The translations under genes and the position numbers were made by a program. From contig CAYUPL010000014.1 in NCBI GenBank assembly GCA_964446655.1, forward strand, positions 7,217 through 71,216: DNA of 64,000 bases, written 5' to 3'. Under the pieces are notes generated by a model. The model did not search any database. It had not been told where the DNA came from and worked only from the letters and a program-made list of their open reading frames with translations. Source of the DNA: Desulfopila_A sp964446655. Lineage in GTDB: Bacteria > Desulfobacterota > Desulfobulbia > Desulfobulbales > Desulfocapsaceae. Numbering within the stretch: the stretch's first letter is position 1; the number at the start of each line of letters is the position of its first letter. Positions 17,187-24,709 of this stretch are shown piece after piece.

Positions 17187-17780
17187 ATGGAAATTGTATT
17201 ACTTATAGCAAGTTATCTGGTTGGAGCCATTCCGTTTGGTTTTCTTATCGGTCGAATGGCAGGAGTCGATGTCCGCCGGCATGGCAGTAAAAATATTGGC
17301 GCCACAAATGTGAGCAGGACGCTGGGGAAGAAACGTGGTCTGCTCACCCTGATTTTTGATGTCCTGAAAGGCTTGGTCCCCATGGCTGTAGCCGCCCGGA
17401 TTCTGCCGGATAGCCCCCAGACTGTGATGGTTGTATGCGGTTGCGGAGTATTGGCTGTTTTGGGGCATATGTTTCCCATCTATCTCGGCTTCAAAGGTGG
17501 CAAAGGGGTGGCAACCGCACTCGGTGTCTTTCTCTTTCTTTCGCCTCCTGCCATCCTGATAAGTTTGCTACTCTTTGTGGCGGTTGTTGCTCTATCCGGT
17601 TTTGTTTCCGCCGGCTCCCTTCTTGTTTCGGCCCTTTTTCCTTTATTACTTTTCTTCTTTGGTTTTCCTGCTCCGATAATCATAACCGGTGCCATAATAG
17701 CCATACTGGTTTGGATCAAGCATCATGAGAATATCGGCAGATTGCGGCGCGGTGAGGAAAAAAGCTGGAAAAACAAATGA
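17187..17780 (+). CDS. plsY: Glycerol-3-phosphate acyltransferase PlsY
   Basis: 197 residues from ATG 17187, preceded by GGGAG; the frame is open to 17154 but family members begin at MEIVLLIASYLVGAIPFG. It is an inner-membrane enzyme that acylates glycerol-3-phosphate from acyl-phosphate. HGSKNIGATNVSRTLG is motif 1, LGFKGGKGVATALGVFL motif 2, and IWIKHHENIGRLRRGEE motif 3 (here VWIKHHEN). Five or six membrane helices. Confidence 0.96.
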   Translation: MEIVLLIASYLVGAIPFGFLIGRMAGVDVRRHGSKNIGATNVSRTLGKKRGLLTLIFDVLKGLVPMAVAARILPDSPQTVMVVCGCGVLAVLGHMFPIYLGFKGGKGVATALGVFLFLSPPAILISLLLFVAVVALSGFVSAGSLLVSALFPLLLFFFGFPAPIIITGAIIAILVWIKHHENIGRLRRGEEKSWKNK

Positions 17781-17933
17781 GGTTTTCCCGATCAGCCTTG
17801 CGCAGAAAGGTTGGCATGTCTGACACCGGAAAAGGCAAAAATTGTCTCTTTGAGAAACATGAATGATGTATAATCGTATACTCAGTGGAAAGACCTTTCC
17901 TTGATTATTTATTGAAATAGAGAGGAGGAGCAT

Positions 17934-18896
17934 ATGAAGGCAATTCAGGTGTGTGAGTTTGGAGATCCCGACGTACTGCAGCCGGCAGAGCTGAATATTC
18001 CCCAACCGGGCAGTGAAGATGTTCTCATCAAAGTAGAGGCTATAGGGGTGAACCCTGTAGACACCTATATCCGGGAAGGAAGTTATCCTCTTTTGCCTGC
18101 TCTGCCTTACACACCGGGGAAAGATGTTTGCGGTGTCGTCGTTCAGGTCGGTGATGGGGTGAAAAAATGGAAGGAGGGTGACAGAGTCTACAGTTCCGGC
18201 ACGGTCAGCGGCGGCTATGCAGAATATGCAGCATGTAGCCAGTCACAGATTTTTACCTTGCCGGAAAACATGGATAGTTTTCAAGGAGCTGCCATAGGTG
18301 TGCCCGGTGCCGCTGCCTGGAGAGCATTGTTTACCAGGGGGAGAGGCAAAAAAGGCGATATTCTTTTTATTCATGGAGCCAGTGGCAGTGTGGGTATGAT
18401 TGCTGTTCAGCTTGCCGTTGCCGCAGGCCTCCAGGTATATGGGACGGCTGGGACAGAGGTTGGTCTGGAAAAGATCCGGCGGGCAGGGGCGTTGCAGGCG
18501 TTTAATCACAGCCTGCCCGGATACCTGGAAAAAGTATCTGCCGCCTTTGGTTCGAAAGGGTGTGACATCATCCTGGAGATGCTGGCCAATGAGAACCTGG
18601 CCCATGATCTTGCGCTTTTAGGAACGGGCGGCAGGGTTGTTATTGTCGGCAGCCATGGAAAAATCACCATTGATCCAAGAGCTACCATGGCCAAAGAGAC
18701 TGAGATTCTTGGTATGTCACTTTTCAATAGTTCCGTGGAACAGATGAAAGAGGCTCAGATGGGACTCTTTCGCCACATGTCCGAGGGCAAACTTAAGCCC
18801 GAGATAGCAATGAAAATGAACCTTGAGGACGCACCCGAAGCGCACCGGAAAGTTATGCAATCCGGTAACTGCGGTAAAATAATTCTTGTCCCTTGA
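17934..18896 (+). CDS. NADPH:quinone oxidoreductase (zinc-free MDR family, zeta-crystallin type)
   Basis: 320 residues. GroES-like N-terminal half with GVNPVDTYIREG and PYTPGKDVCGVV, and a Rossmann half with IHGASGSVGMIAVQLA, the quinone-reductase signature. No structural zinc cysteines are present, as in this subfamily. GAGAGGAGGAG precedes the ATG, and TATAAT at 17869-17874 is a likely -10 box. It ends with GKIILVP, the normal end of the family; the same frame stays open for 46 codons after the TGA without a start codon at its beginning. Confidence 0.9.
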   Translation: MKAIQVCEFGDPDVLQPAELNIPQPGSEDVLIKVEAIGVNPVDTYIREGSYPLLPALPYTPGKDVCGVVVQVGDGVKKWKEGDRVYSSGTVSGGYAEYAACSQSQIFTLPENMDSFQGAAIGVPGAAAWRALFTRGRGKKGDILFIHGASGSVGMIAVQLAVAAGLQVYGTAGTEVGLEKIRRAGALQAFNHSLPGYLEKVSAAFGSKGCDIILEMLANENLAHDLALLGTGGRVVIVGSHGKITIDPRATMAKETEILGMSLFNSSVEQMKEAQMGLFRHMSEGKLKPEIAMKMNLEDAPEAHRKVMQSGNCGKIILVP

Positions 18897-19154
18897 GAAC
18901 AAAGAGTTACGGCGCAGCAGTATGGAGCAGCTCAGAAAAAAATAGAGGCGCGTTATACGGAAATGCTTAAAACTATGCACCGGGCTGAAAAAATGAAGGG
19001 CCGCCGGGATTTTGCCGAAAAGTGGTTGTGTGATTGAAATGATACTTGTATCTTTCAGATGTTTTTATGAGCAGTTTCGTGAAAAGCTGGAAGGGTGGTC
19101 GACGTGTTTGGGGCTTGGTTGTGAAGATAACAATTAGACTATAAGGAAGAATTT

Positions 19155-19550
19155 ATGAAAGAGCTGAGTGAGCTGCAACTTCCGGGTGATAGAAGCTACA
19201 CAGACGACCATGAGTGGGCCATGGAGGATGGAGAAAGAGTCAAGATCGGTATAAGCGATTACGCCCAGGACCAGCTGGGTGATATTGTTTTTGTAGAGCT
19301 CCCCGAAGTTGGTGATGAATTTGAAAAAGGAGATGAATTCGGCAGCCTGGAGTCCGTCAAGGCCGTATCTGAGTTGTATCTTCCCATAGGCGGGACGATC
19401 ACGGCGGTCAACGAAAGTCTTGAAGATGAACCGGAACTCCTCAACCTCGATCCTAATGAAAACTGGCTTGTCGAGATAGAACCCTCCGACCCGGGTGAAT
19501 TGGACGATCTGTTGAGCAGCGCCACCTATCTTGATATGCTGCGGCAGTAG
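19155..19550 (+). CDS. gcvH: Glycine cleavage system H protein (lipoyl carrier)
   Basis: 131 residues, standard GcvH length. The lipoylation site is the Lys in GSLESVKAVSELY (about residue 67); DHEWAMEDGERVKIGISDYAQ is the usual N-terminal strand region. AAGGAAG precedes the ATG. Stands alone: no gcvT, gcvP or lipoate ligase in the window. Such orphan copies are frequent in Desulfobacterota and may serve a remote glycine cleavage operon. Confidence 0.93.
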   Translation: MKELSELQLPGDRSYTDDHEWAMEDGERVKIGISDYAQDQLGDIVFVELPEVGDEFEKGDEFGSLESVKAVSELYLPIGGTITAVNESLEDEPELLNLDPNENWLVEIEPSDPGELDDLLSSATYLDMLRQ

Positions 19551-19566
19551 ATCGTGAGGAGAGAGG

Positions 19567-19583
19567 TCCTCCTTCGTGGAGGA
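19567..19583 (+). terminator. Possible terminator hairpin after gcvH
   Basis: TCCTCC-TTCGT-GGAGGA forms a 6-bp stem with a stable UUCG-like loop 17 bp after the gcvH stop, followed by a weak GTGTGTTTCC tract. It separates gcvH from the convergent response regulator. Confidence 0.4.
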
Positions 19584-19660
19584 GGTGTGTTTCCAGCAAA
19601 CCCGGCATATGTTCCTTTATGCCCTTTGCTGCACTTGATACAGACCTCCGTCACTGTGCC

Positions 19661-20257
19661 TCAGTCCATATCGTCCGGGTAAAATTTGGCAATACAATCA
19701 GGGCAGATGCCATGGCTGAATCGAGCCATGGTGTGATTTTCGATGTATTTTTCCAGTTTGTGCCAGGCTTCATCATCACTTCGAATGCCGTGACAATGCA
19801 TACAGATGGGAAGAATTCCCTGAAGTGTGTCGACATGGTCTAAAGCCTGGCGTAATTCCTCCACCGTACCGGTGAGCGACTGCTGTATCGTCACCATTCT
19901 TTCCGCAACCCTGACCCTTGCCCGTAGTTCATTTTCGTCGAAGGGTTTGGTGATATAATCATCGGCTCCGGAGTCAAGACCGTGCACAATATCTTTTGTG
20001 GTGTTTCTTCCCGTCAGCATGATGATATAAATAGGATTCTGTCTGTCCAGTGCTCGTGTTTTACAACAGACCTCAAGACCATCCAAACCGGGCATCTCCC
20101 AGTCAAGAATTGCTATCTGCGGTGGCTCGCTCTGCTGCAGTAATCGCCAGGCTTCGTGACCATCTGCTGCCGTAACTACATTATATTTCCATTTATCGAG
20201 GATTACCTGCAGCATCAAACGTGAGGTGTAGTCATCTTCTGCTATTAAAATCTTCAT
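19661..20257 (-). CDS. Response regulator receiver protein with Cys-rich C-terminal tail
   Basis: 198 residues from ATG 20257 with GGGAG upstream; the longer open frame to 20755 has no support. Receiver domain residues 1-120: ILIAEDDYTSR, phospho-Asp in LDWEMPGLDG (D52), and ITKPF. A coiled-coil linker (about 125-150) leads to a tail with ICMHCHGIR and HGICPDCIAKFYPD, a CxxC...CxxC set with conserved WxxLExYI between, likely metal binding. I know this tail from many deltaproteobacterial signalling proteins; its function is undefined. No DNA-binding domain. Confidence 0.85.
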   Translation of the reverse strand: MKILIAEDDYTSRLMLQVILDKWKYNVVTAADGHEAWRLLQQSEPPQIAILDWEMPGLDGLEVCCKTRALDRQNPIYIIMLTGRNTTKDIVHGLDSGADDYITKPFDENELRARVRVAERMVTIQQSLTGTVEELRQALDHVDTLQGILPICMHCHGIRSDDEAWHKLEKYIENHTMARFSHGICPDCIAKFYPDDMD

Positions 20258-20723
20258 GGGTCGGTCATCTCCCTGATGTCTGACTGATGGAGTCTTGCAG
20301 ACTCGTTTACTGTTGTAGCCCGGATTTCTCATGAACATTGTGTCAACCTGCCGGCGCTGCTTTGCAAAAAAAAACAGGCAAATCCAAGAGGCAGGAGCCT
20401 TCCCAATACGGCGATATCCGGCGTCGCCCGGTTGCGTATGCTGTTTTTTACTGTACTCCGATCTGGAAAATGGTGCGATGGAAAACAGACACGGCGCAAT
20501 CTTGCAGACATTTGTAGATACCATATTGCTGTGTTGAAAAAAAGAGATTGTAAAAAAAAAAGTACCGAAATCTGTTGATTTATGCCTATCGTCTCTTTTA
20601 TGCTGCAGAATCTTGCAAGAGCACGTATCCCTGTTACAGTGCAGGGGTGATAAAAAAAGAGAAATCACCTTCCGTTTGGGAGAATAGCTTTTCATAAGGT
20701 CATCAAAGAGGAGAAGAGAGACA
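20258..20723. other. Divergent intergenic region (466 bp)
   Basis: Gap between the response regulator and the MoxR gene. It holds repeat copy C at 20319-20346 and a small inverted repeat GGTGAT/ATCACC at 20646-20669, about 55 bp before the MoxR ATG. Several poly-A runs make it AT-rich. Open frames crossing it have no ribosome sites or family resemblance. Promoters for both genes must lie here but no clear pair of boxes stands out. Confidence 0.5.
20319..20346 (-). repeat. Dispersed repeat, subtype 2, copy C
   Basis: Read on the minus strand: TTGACACAATGTT then CATGAGAAATCCGGG, continuing CTACAAC. It matches copy B (13807-13834) at 24 of 28 positions, and its end matches copy A in AAATCCGGGCTA. 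It lies about 60 bp upstream of the response regulator start, in the same orientation. Confidence 0.65.
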
Positions 20724-21569
20724 ATGGAGTTACAGACGTTTTCAGGATCAGACACCTATGTTCTTGACGCAGAGCTTGCCAAGATCGTCAACATTTCCAT
20801 GGCGTTGGAGATGCCGCTGCTGCTTAAGGGAGAGCCTGGTACCGGCAAGACCATGCTGGCTCACGCCGTGGCCAAAAGCCTGGCGATGGATTTGCTTGTT
20901 CTGAATGTCAAGTCGAACATGAAATTGATAGAGGCATTGTACCAGTATGACACTTTGACCCGCTTAAACGACAGCCGTTTTGGCGACTCTTCCAGGGATG
21001 TCAGCGATATTAAGGAATATATACGGATGGGGAAGATCGGTCAGGCCTTTGTGGCGGAAAAAAGGTGTGTTCTGCTGATAGATGAGATCGACAAAGCCGA
21101 AACCGAGTTTCAGGATGATATGCTTGATGTCCTCGATCAGATGGAGTTCGATATTCTGGAAACAGATGAAGTCGTCAAAGCCCGGCACCGGCCGGTGATC
21201 ATCATCACCTCCAACGCCAAAAAAGATCTTTCCGACCCTTTTCTGGGGCGTTGCAATTTCCATCATATAGCCTTTCCCGAACCGAAAATGATGCGTAAAA
21301 TAGTACATACACATTTTCCTGATATCTCTGAGCGACTGGCGCAAAACGGTATCGAAATGTTTTACCAGTTGCGGAATGTTGAAGATATAGAGAAGAAGCC
21401 GGCAACACGGGAACTGCTCAACTGGTTGCGTGCCCTGCAGGCCGACCCGGACTTTAACAGCGGCGAGCAGCTCAGCAGAGACATACCCTATCTGGGGGTT
21501 CTCTTTAAAAAGAGCGGTGATTATCAGCGTGTCGGCAGCTCACTTATGAAAAAACGATTCTTCAGGTAA
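20724..21569 (+). CDS. MoxR-family AAA+ ATPase
   Basis: 281 residues, single AAA+ module. Walker A GEPGTGKTML (about residues 36-45), Walker B CVLLIDEIDKAE (about 117-128), sensor-1 region IIITSNAKKDLSDPFLGRC. GAGGAGAAGAGAGA precedes the ATG. MoxR ATPases act as chaperones that remodel or load cofactors into partner complexes together with VWA proteins; the partner gene starts 3 bp downstream. The client is not identifiable here, because no CO dehydrogenase, nitric oxide reductase or other usual client gene is adjacent. Confidence 0.92.
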   Translation: MELQTFSGSDTYVLDAELAKIVNISMALEMPLLLKGEPGTGKTMLAHAVAKSLAMDLLVLNVKSNMKLIEALYQYDTLTRLNDSRFGDSSRDVSDIKEYIRMGKIGQAFVAEKRCVLLIDEIDKAETEFQDDMLDVLDQMEFDILETDEVVKARHRPVIIITSNAKKDLSDPFLGRCNFHHIAFPEPKMMRKIVHTHFPDISERLAQNGIEMFYQLRNVEDIEKKPATRELLNWLRALQADPDFNSGEQLSRDIPYLGVLFKKSGDYQRVGSSLMKKRFFR

Positions 21570-21572
21570 TTC

Positions 21573-22763
21573 ATGTTTATTCAATTTTTCTATACCTTGA
21601 GGGATGTTGGTGTTCCGGTCAGCCCTACTTCCTTTCTGGTGTTTCATAGAGCACTGCGGCAGGGACTGGTAGAATCGCTGGAAGATTTTTATTTTACCGC
21701 CAGAACCGTGCTGGTAAAAAGCGAAAAATATTTTGATCTCTACGATCAGGTCTTCGCCTCGGTTTTTGCAGGCGTTGCTCTGCCGCAAAAAGAGGATGAG
21801 GAGCTAGACCTGCTTGCCATGAGCATGCTTGATGAGTGGCTCAAAAATCCTGAAAAACTGGCTGAGCGTCTTGGGCTGGATGAAAAGGAGTTGAGCAGGC
21901 TTTCACCGGAAGAATTGCTGGACTACTTCAAAAAACGGCTTCAGGACCAGGAAGGGCGTCACGACGGCGGCTCAAAATGGATAGGTACCGGTGGTACTTC
22001 GCCGGTGGGACATTCCGGGTATCATCCGGGTGGCATGCGCATAGGAGGTGTTTCCGGAGGGAAGACTGCGGTGAAGGTGGCCGGCGAGAGGCGTTATAAG
22101 GACTATTCAATCCATGCTCCCTTGACGCAGGCCTCTCTCGGAGAAGCCTTGAAAAGGCTGCGGCACCTTATACCCCAGGGCAGCAAAGACCGAATAGATG
22201 TGGATGCCAGTATTTACCAGACCATGAAAAACGGCGGGGAAATAGAAATTGTCTTCCAGCGTGCCGTGGTGGACAGGCTCAAGGTTATCCTGGCGATCGA
22301 CAATGGCGGCTGGTCCATGGAACCCTATGTTAATCTGGTGCAGACACTTTTCAGTAATGCCATGGCGCAGTTTAAAGATGTTAAGACCTACTTTTTCCAT
22401 AACACCATCTATGATCTCCTCTGGGAGGATGCGGCGCGTTACCGGAAACCGGTGAGTGTTGATTCGGTGGTAGCGAACGATCCGGATACCCGTTTAATAC
22501 TGGTGGGAGATGCGAGTATGGCTCCCTATGAACTGATGTCCACGGACGGCTCAATATATGCCTTCGAAAGGAGCGGCCGCCCAAGCATTGAACGTCTTCG
22601 TTTCTTGGCAAGATCTTTTCCTCACGCGGTTTGGCTCAATCCGGTTGCAGAGAGCAGCTGGGACTATACCCAAACCATCGGTGTGATCCGCTCCATATTC
22701 CCGATGTTTGAGCTTTCTCTTGACGGCCTTGAAAAGGCGGTGGCGTATTTGATGCGGAAATAA
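21573..22763 (+). CDS. VWA (CoxE-like) protein, partner of the MoxR ATPase
   Basis: 396 residues. N-terminal helical CoxE-like part (1-125), a glycine-rich linker (about 131-168, GGSKWIGTGGTSPVGHSGYHP), then a von Willebrand factor A domain (about 180-390). The MIDAS motif normally reads DxSxS; here the site at residues 243-249 is DNGGWSM, with both serine positions replaced by Gly and Trp. Tight 3-bp spacing to the MoxR gene means a co-translated chaperone pair. Confidence 0.88.
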   Translation: MFIQFFYTLRDVGVPVSPTSFLVFHRALRQGLVESLEDFYFTARTVLVKSEKYFDLYDQVFASVFAGVALPQKEDEELDLLAMSMLDEWLKNPEKLAERLGLDEKELSRLSPEELLDYFKKRLQDQEGRHDGGSKWIGTGGTSPVGHSGYHPGGMRIGGVSGGKTAVKVAGERRYKDYSIHAPLTQASLGEALKRLRHLIPQGSKDRIDVDASIYQTMKNGGEIEIVFQRAVVDRLKVILAIDNGGWSMEPYVNLVQTLFSNAMAQFKDVKTYFFHNTIYDLLWEDAARYRKPVSVDSVVANDPDTRLILVGDASMAPYELMSTDGSIYAFERSGRPSIERLRFLARSFPHAVWLNPVAESSWDYTQTIGVIRSIFPMFELSLDGLEKAVAYLMRK

Positions 22764-22781
22764 TACATATGGTGTGCAGTT

Positions 22782-23966
22782 ATGCTGGAAATGCTTAATA
22801 GCCACATAGATGAGATACTCCCACAGATGATTGCGTTGCGCAGAAGCATTCATCGTTGTCCTGAGCCTGCCTACGAAGAATTTAAGACTGCGGCGGCCAT
22901 CGTTGCTTTTCTCGAAAAAATACCGGGGATGGAAATACGGACCGGCGTGGGTAAAACCGGTGTGGTGGCGCTGCTGGGCAGAGAGAAGCAAGGGCCTTGT
23001 CTGGCTCTTCGGGCCGATATGGACTGCCTCAGACTTCAGGAAGAAAATAGTTTTGCCCATGCGTCACAACATAATGGTTTGATGCATGCCTGCGGCCATG
23101 ACGGCCATGTCGCCTGCCTGGTGGGCGCAGCTGTGGTGCTTGGCCGTCTCCGGGACAGTTTAAAAGGACCGGTTAAGTTTATCTTTCAGCCGGGGGAGGA
23201 AAATGGTGCCGGGGCTCAGGAGATGATTAAGGATGGAGTCCTGGCTGATCCGGAGCCGCGGGCCGTCTTCGCCCTACATGGCACCCCGTCTCTGCCGTTT
23301 GGCCAGGTTGGTCTGCGCCGGGGGCCGATGATGGCGGCATCGAGGTATTTTAAAATTACCATAACCGGGCGAGGCACCCACGCCGCCATGCCGCATAAAG
23401 GGATTGATGCGGTACTGGTTGCCTGCCATGTCGTTTGCGCCGCACATACGATAGTGTCGCGTAATATTAATCCTATGGAGGCTGCTCTGATATCAATCCC
23501 TAAAATTGAAGGAGCCAGGGCGCCCAATGTTATTCCCGCGGAAGTGCATCTCGAAGGAACTCTACGGGCGCTTTCCAACGCAACCCGGGATTTTCTCGTG
23601 AAGCGATTGGAGGAAGTTGTCATCAAGACCGCTGAGGCTCATGGCGCCCAGGCAGTTGTCGAGATAACAGGTGGGTATCCCATCCTCCAGAACGATCGAA
23701 AATGCTTTGATTATGTCGTTGATACCGCGGCAGAGGTAGTCGGCCTGGAAAATGTGCGCAGCAAGTATTCACCCTCCCTCGGGGCCGAGGATTTCGCCTT
23801 TTATCTGGAAAAAATTCCAGGCGCCTTCTATTGGCTTGGACTTGGTAGGCATGGTGCGGCGGATACGCCGTTGCACAATCCCTGTTTTGACTTCAACGAT
23901 GATGCCATCAAGCTTGGCATTGCCCTGCATTGTCATCTGATCTTTCAGGCGCATCATCTTTGCTGA
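22782..23966 (+). CDS. M20-family amidohydrolase (hippurate/N-acyl amino acid hydrolase type)
   Basis: 394 residues. Dinuclear metallohydrolase of the M20D group that cleaves N-acyl or N-carbamoyl amino acids. Metal-site motifs are intact: MHACGHDGHVA (about 103-113), FQPGEENGAGA with catalytic Glu, and the late SLGAEDFAFY. A dimerisation insert spans about 190-300. The start at 22782 lies 18 bp after the VWA stop, so it may be the third gene of that operon; the ribosome site is weak. Confidence 0.9.
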   Translation: MLEMLNSHIDEILPQMIALRRSIHRCPEPAYEEFKTAAAIVAFLEKIPGMEIRTGVGKTGVVALLGREKQGPCLALRADMDCLRLQEENSFAHASQHNGLMHACGHDGHVACLVGAAVVLGRLRDSLKGPVKFIFQPGEENGAGAQEMIKDGVLADPEPRAVFALHGTPSLPFGQVGLRRGPMMAASRYFKITITGRGTHAAMPHKGIDAVLVACHVVCAAHTIVSRNINPMEAALISIPKIEGARAPNVIPAEVHLEGTLRALSNATRDFLVKRLEEVVIKTAEAHGAQAVVEITGGYPILQNDRKCFDYVVDTAAEVVGLENVRSKYSPSLGAEDFAFYLEKIPGAFYWLGLGRHGAADTPLHNPCFDFNDDAIKLGIALHCHLIFQAHHLC

Positions 23967-24082
23967 GCAACACCGCACCTCCAGGTGCCATGTCAGCGGA
24001 GATGCGGCCCCTCTGTTTTCTCTTTTTCCATCTCTGCCGGCGACGTTTTTACGGACGTGGTCCGTACACAGCCGGAGACTCC

Positions 24083-24122
24083 TTGACAGAAGAAGAAGTA
24101 CGTATATACTAAGTTAATACGT
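24083..24122 (+). promoter_or_regulatory. Promoter with overlapping operator-like palindrome before the RHH gene
   Basis: TTGACA (24083-24088), 16-nt spacer, TATACT (24105-24110). ACGTAT (24100-24105) and ATACGT (24117-24122) form an inverted repeat that covers the -10 box. The first gene downstream encodes a ribbon-helix-helix protein, so autoregulation through this palindrome is likely. Confidence 0.5.
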
Positions 24123-24146
24123 GTCTATTCTCAGGGGAGGTAATGT

Positions 24147-24620
24147 ATGGCGCGAAAGGTAACAGTCAGTATTCCGGATATGCTGTATGAGAAAATGGAA
24201 CGATGGCGGAGGTCATTCAATCTCTCCAAAATGTTTCAGGATGCTGTGGCGGATGCCATCCAGAAAAAGGAGGATTTTCAGAAGCGGATACAGCAAGACC
24301 TGGATCTCTGTGAGGTTGTTGAACGTCTTCGTAAGGAAAAAGCACAATCTGAAGGAGATTTTTTTGATACGGGAAGGCATGACGGCGTGCTGTGGGGCAA
24401 AAGTGCCGCCTATGATGATATCATGTATGCCCTTGCCTGGGAAGATATCGATGCGGCCCCACATGACGGAATTCTTGGGGCGTATTTTCGGGAAAAATTT
24501 GAGCACAGTAAGCTGATGACCATACAGAATGAAGTCATGAATGAGTATGCACGCCTCTATGTTAAAGGTTGGCAGAAGGGTCTGCAGGAGTTTTGGGAGG
24601 AGGTCAGGGACAAATTGTAG
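24147..24620 (+). CDS. Ribbon-helix-helix (CopG-like) protein of unknown role
   Basis: 157 residues preceded by GGGGAGG. The first 50 residues (RKVTVSIPDMLYEKMERW) form a beta-strand plus two helices as in CopG/MetJ DNA-binding folds. The rest (about 55-157) is acidic and helical with no family I recognise. It sits 89 bp before the giant activase gene, in the same orientation, and could regulate it and itself. A toxin-antitoxin role is unlikely because no partner toxin is adjacent. Confidence 0.65.
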   Translation: MARKVTVSIPDMLYEKMERWRRSFNLSKMFQDAVADAIQKKEDFQKRIQQDLDLCEVVERLRKEKAQSEGDFFDTGRHDGVLWGKSAAYDDIMYALAWEDIDAAPHDGILGAYFREKFEHSKLMTIQNEVMNEYARLYVKGWQKGLQEFWEEVRDKL

Positions 24621-24709
24621 AGCTGTTGTCTGATGAGGTGAGATGATACAGGTTACAGGCGGAGCTCTCGAACGCCTCCTCATGAATCATTCATATAACC
24701 GAGGACGGT

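Noticed and set aside
18894..18896. Selenocysteine or readthrough at the quinone reductase TGA
   Set aside because: The product already ends at the normal family C-terminus (GKIILVP) and no SECIS-like hairpin directly follows the TGA.
20258..20755. N-terminal extension of the response regulator to 364 residues
   Set aside because: The added 166 residues have low-complexity, non-protein-like wording and run through repeat copy C; the receiver begins normally at MKILIAEDD with a ribosome site.
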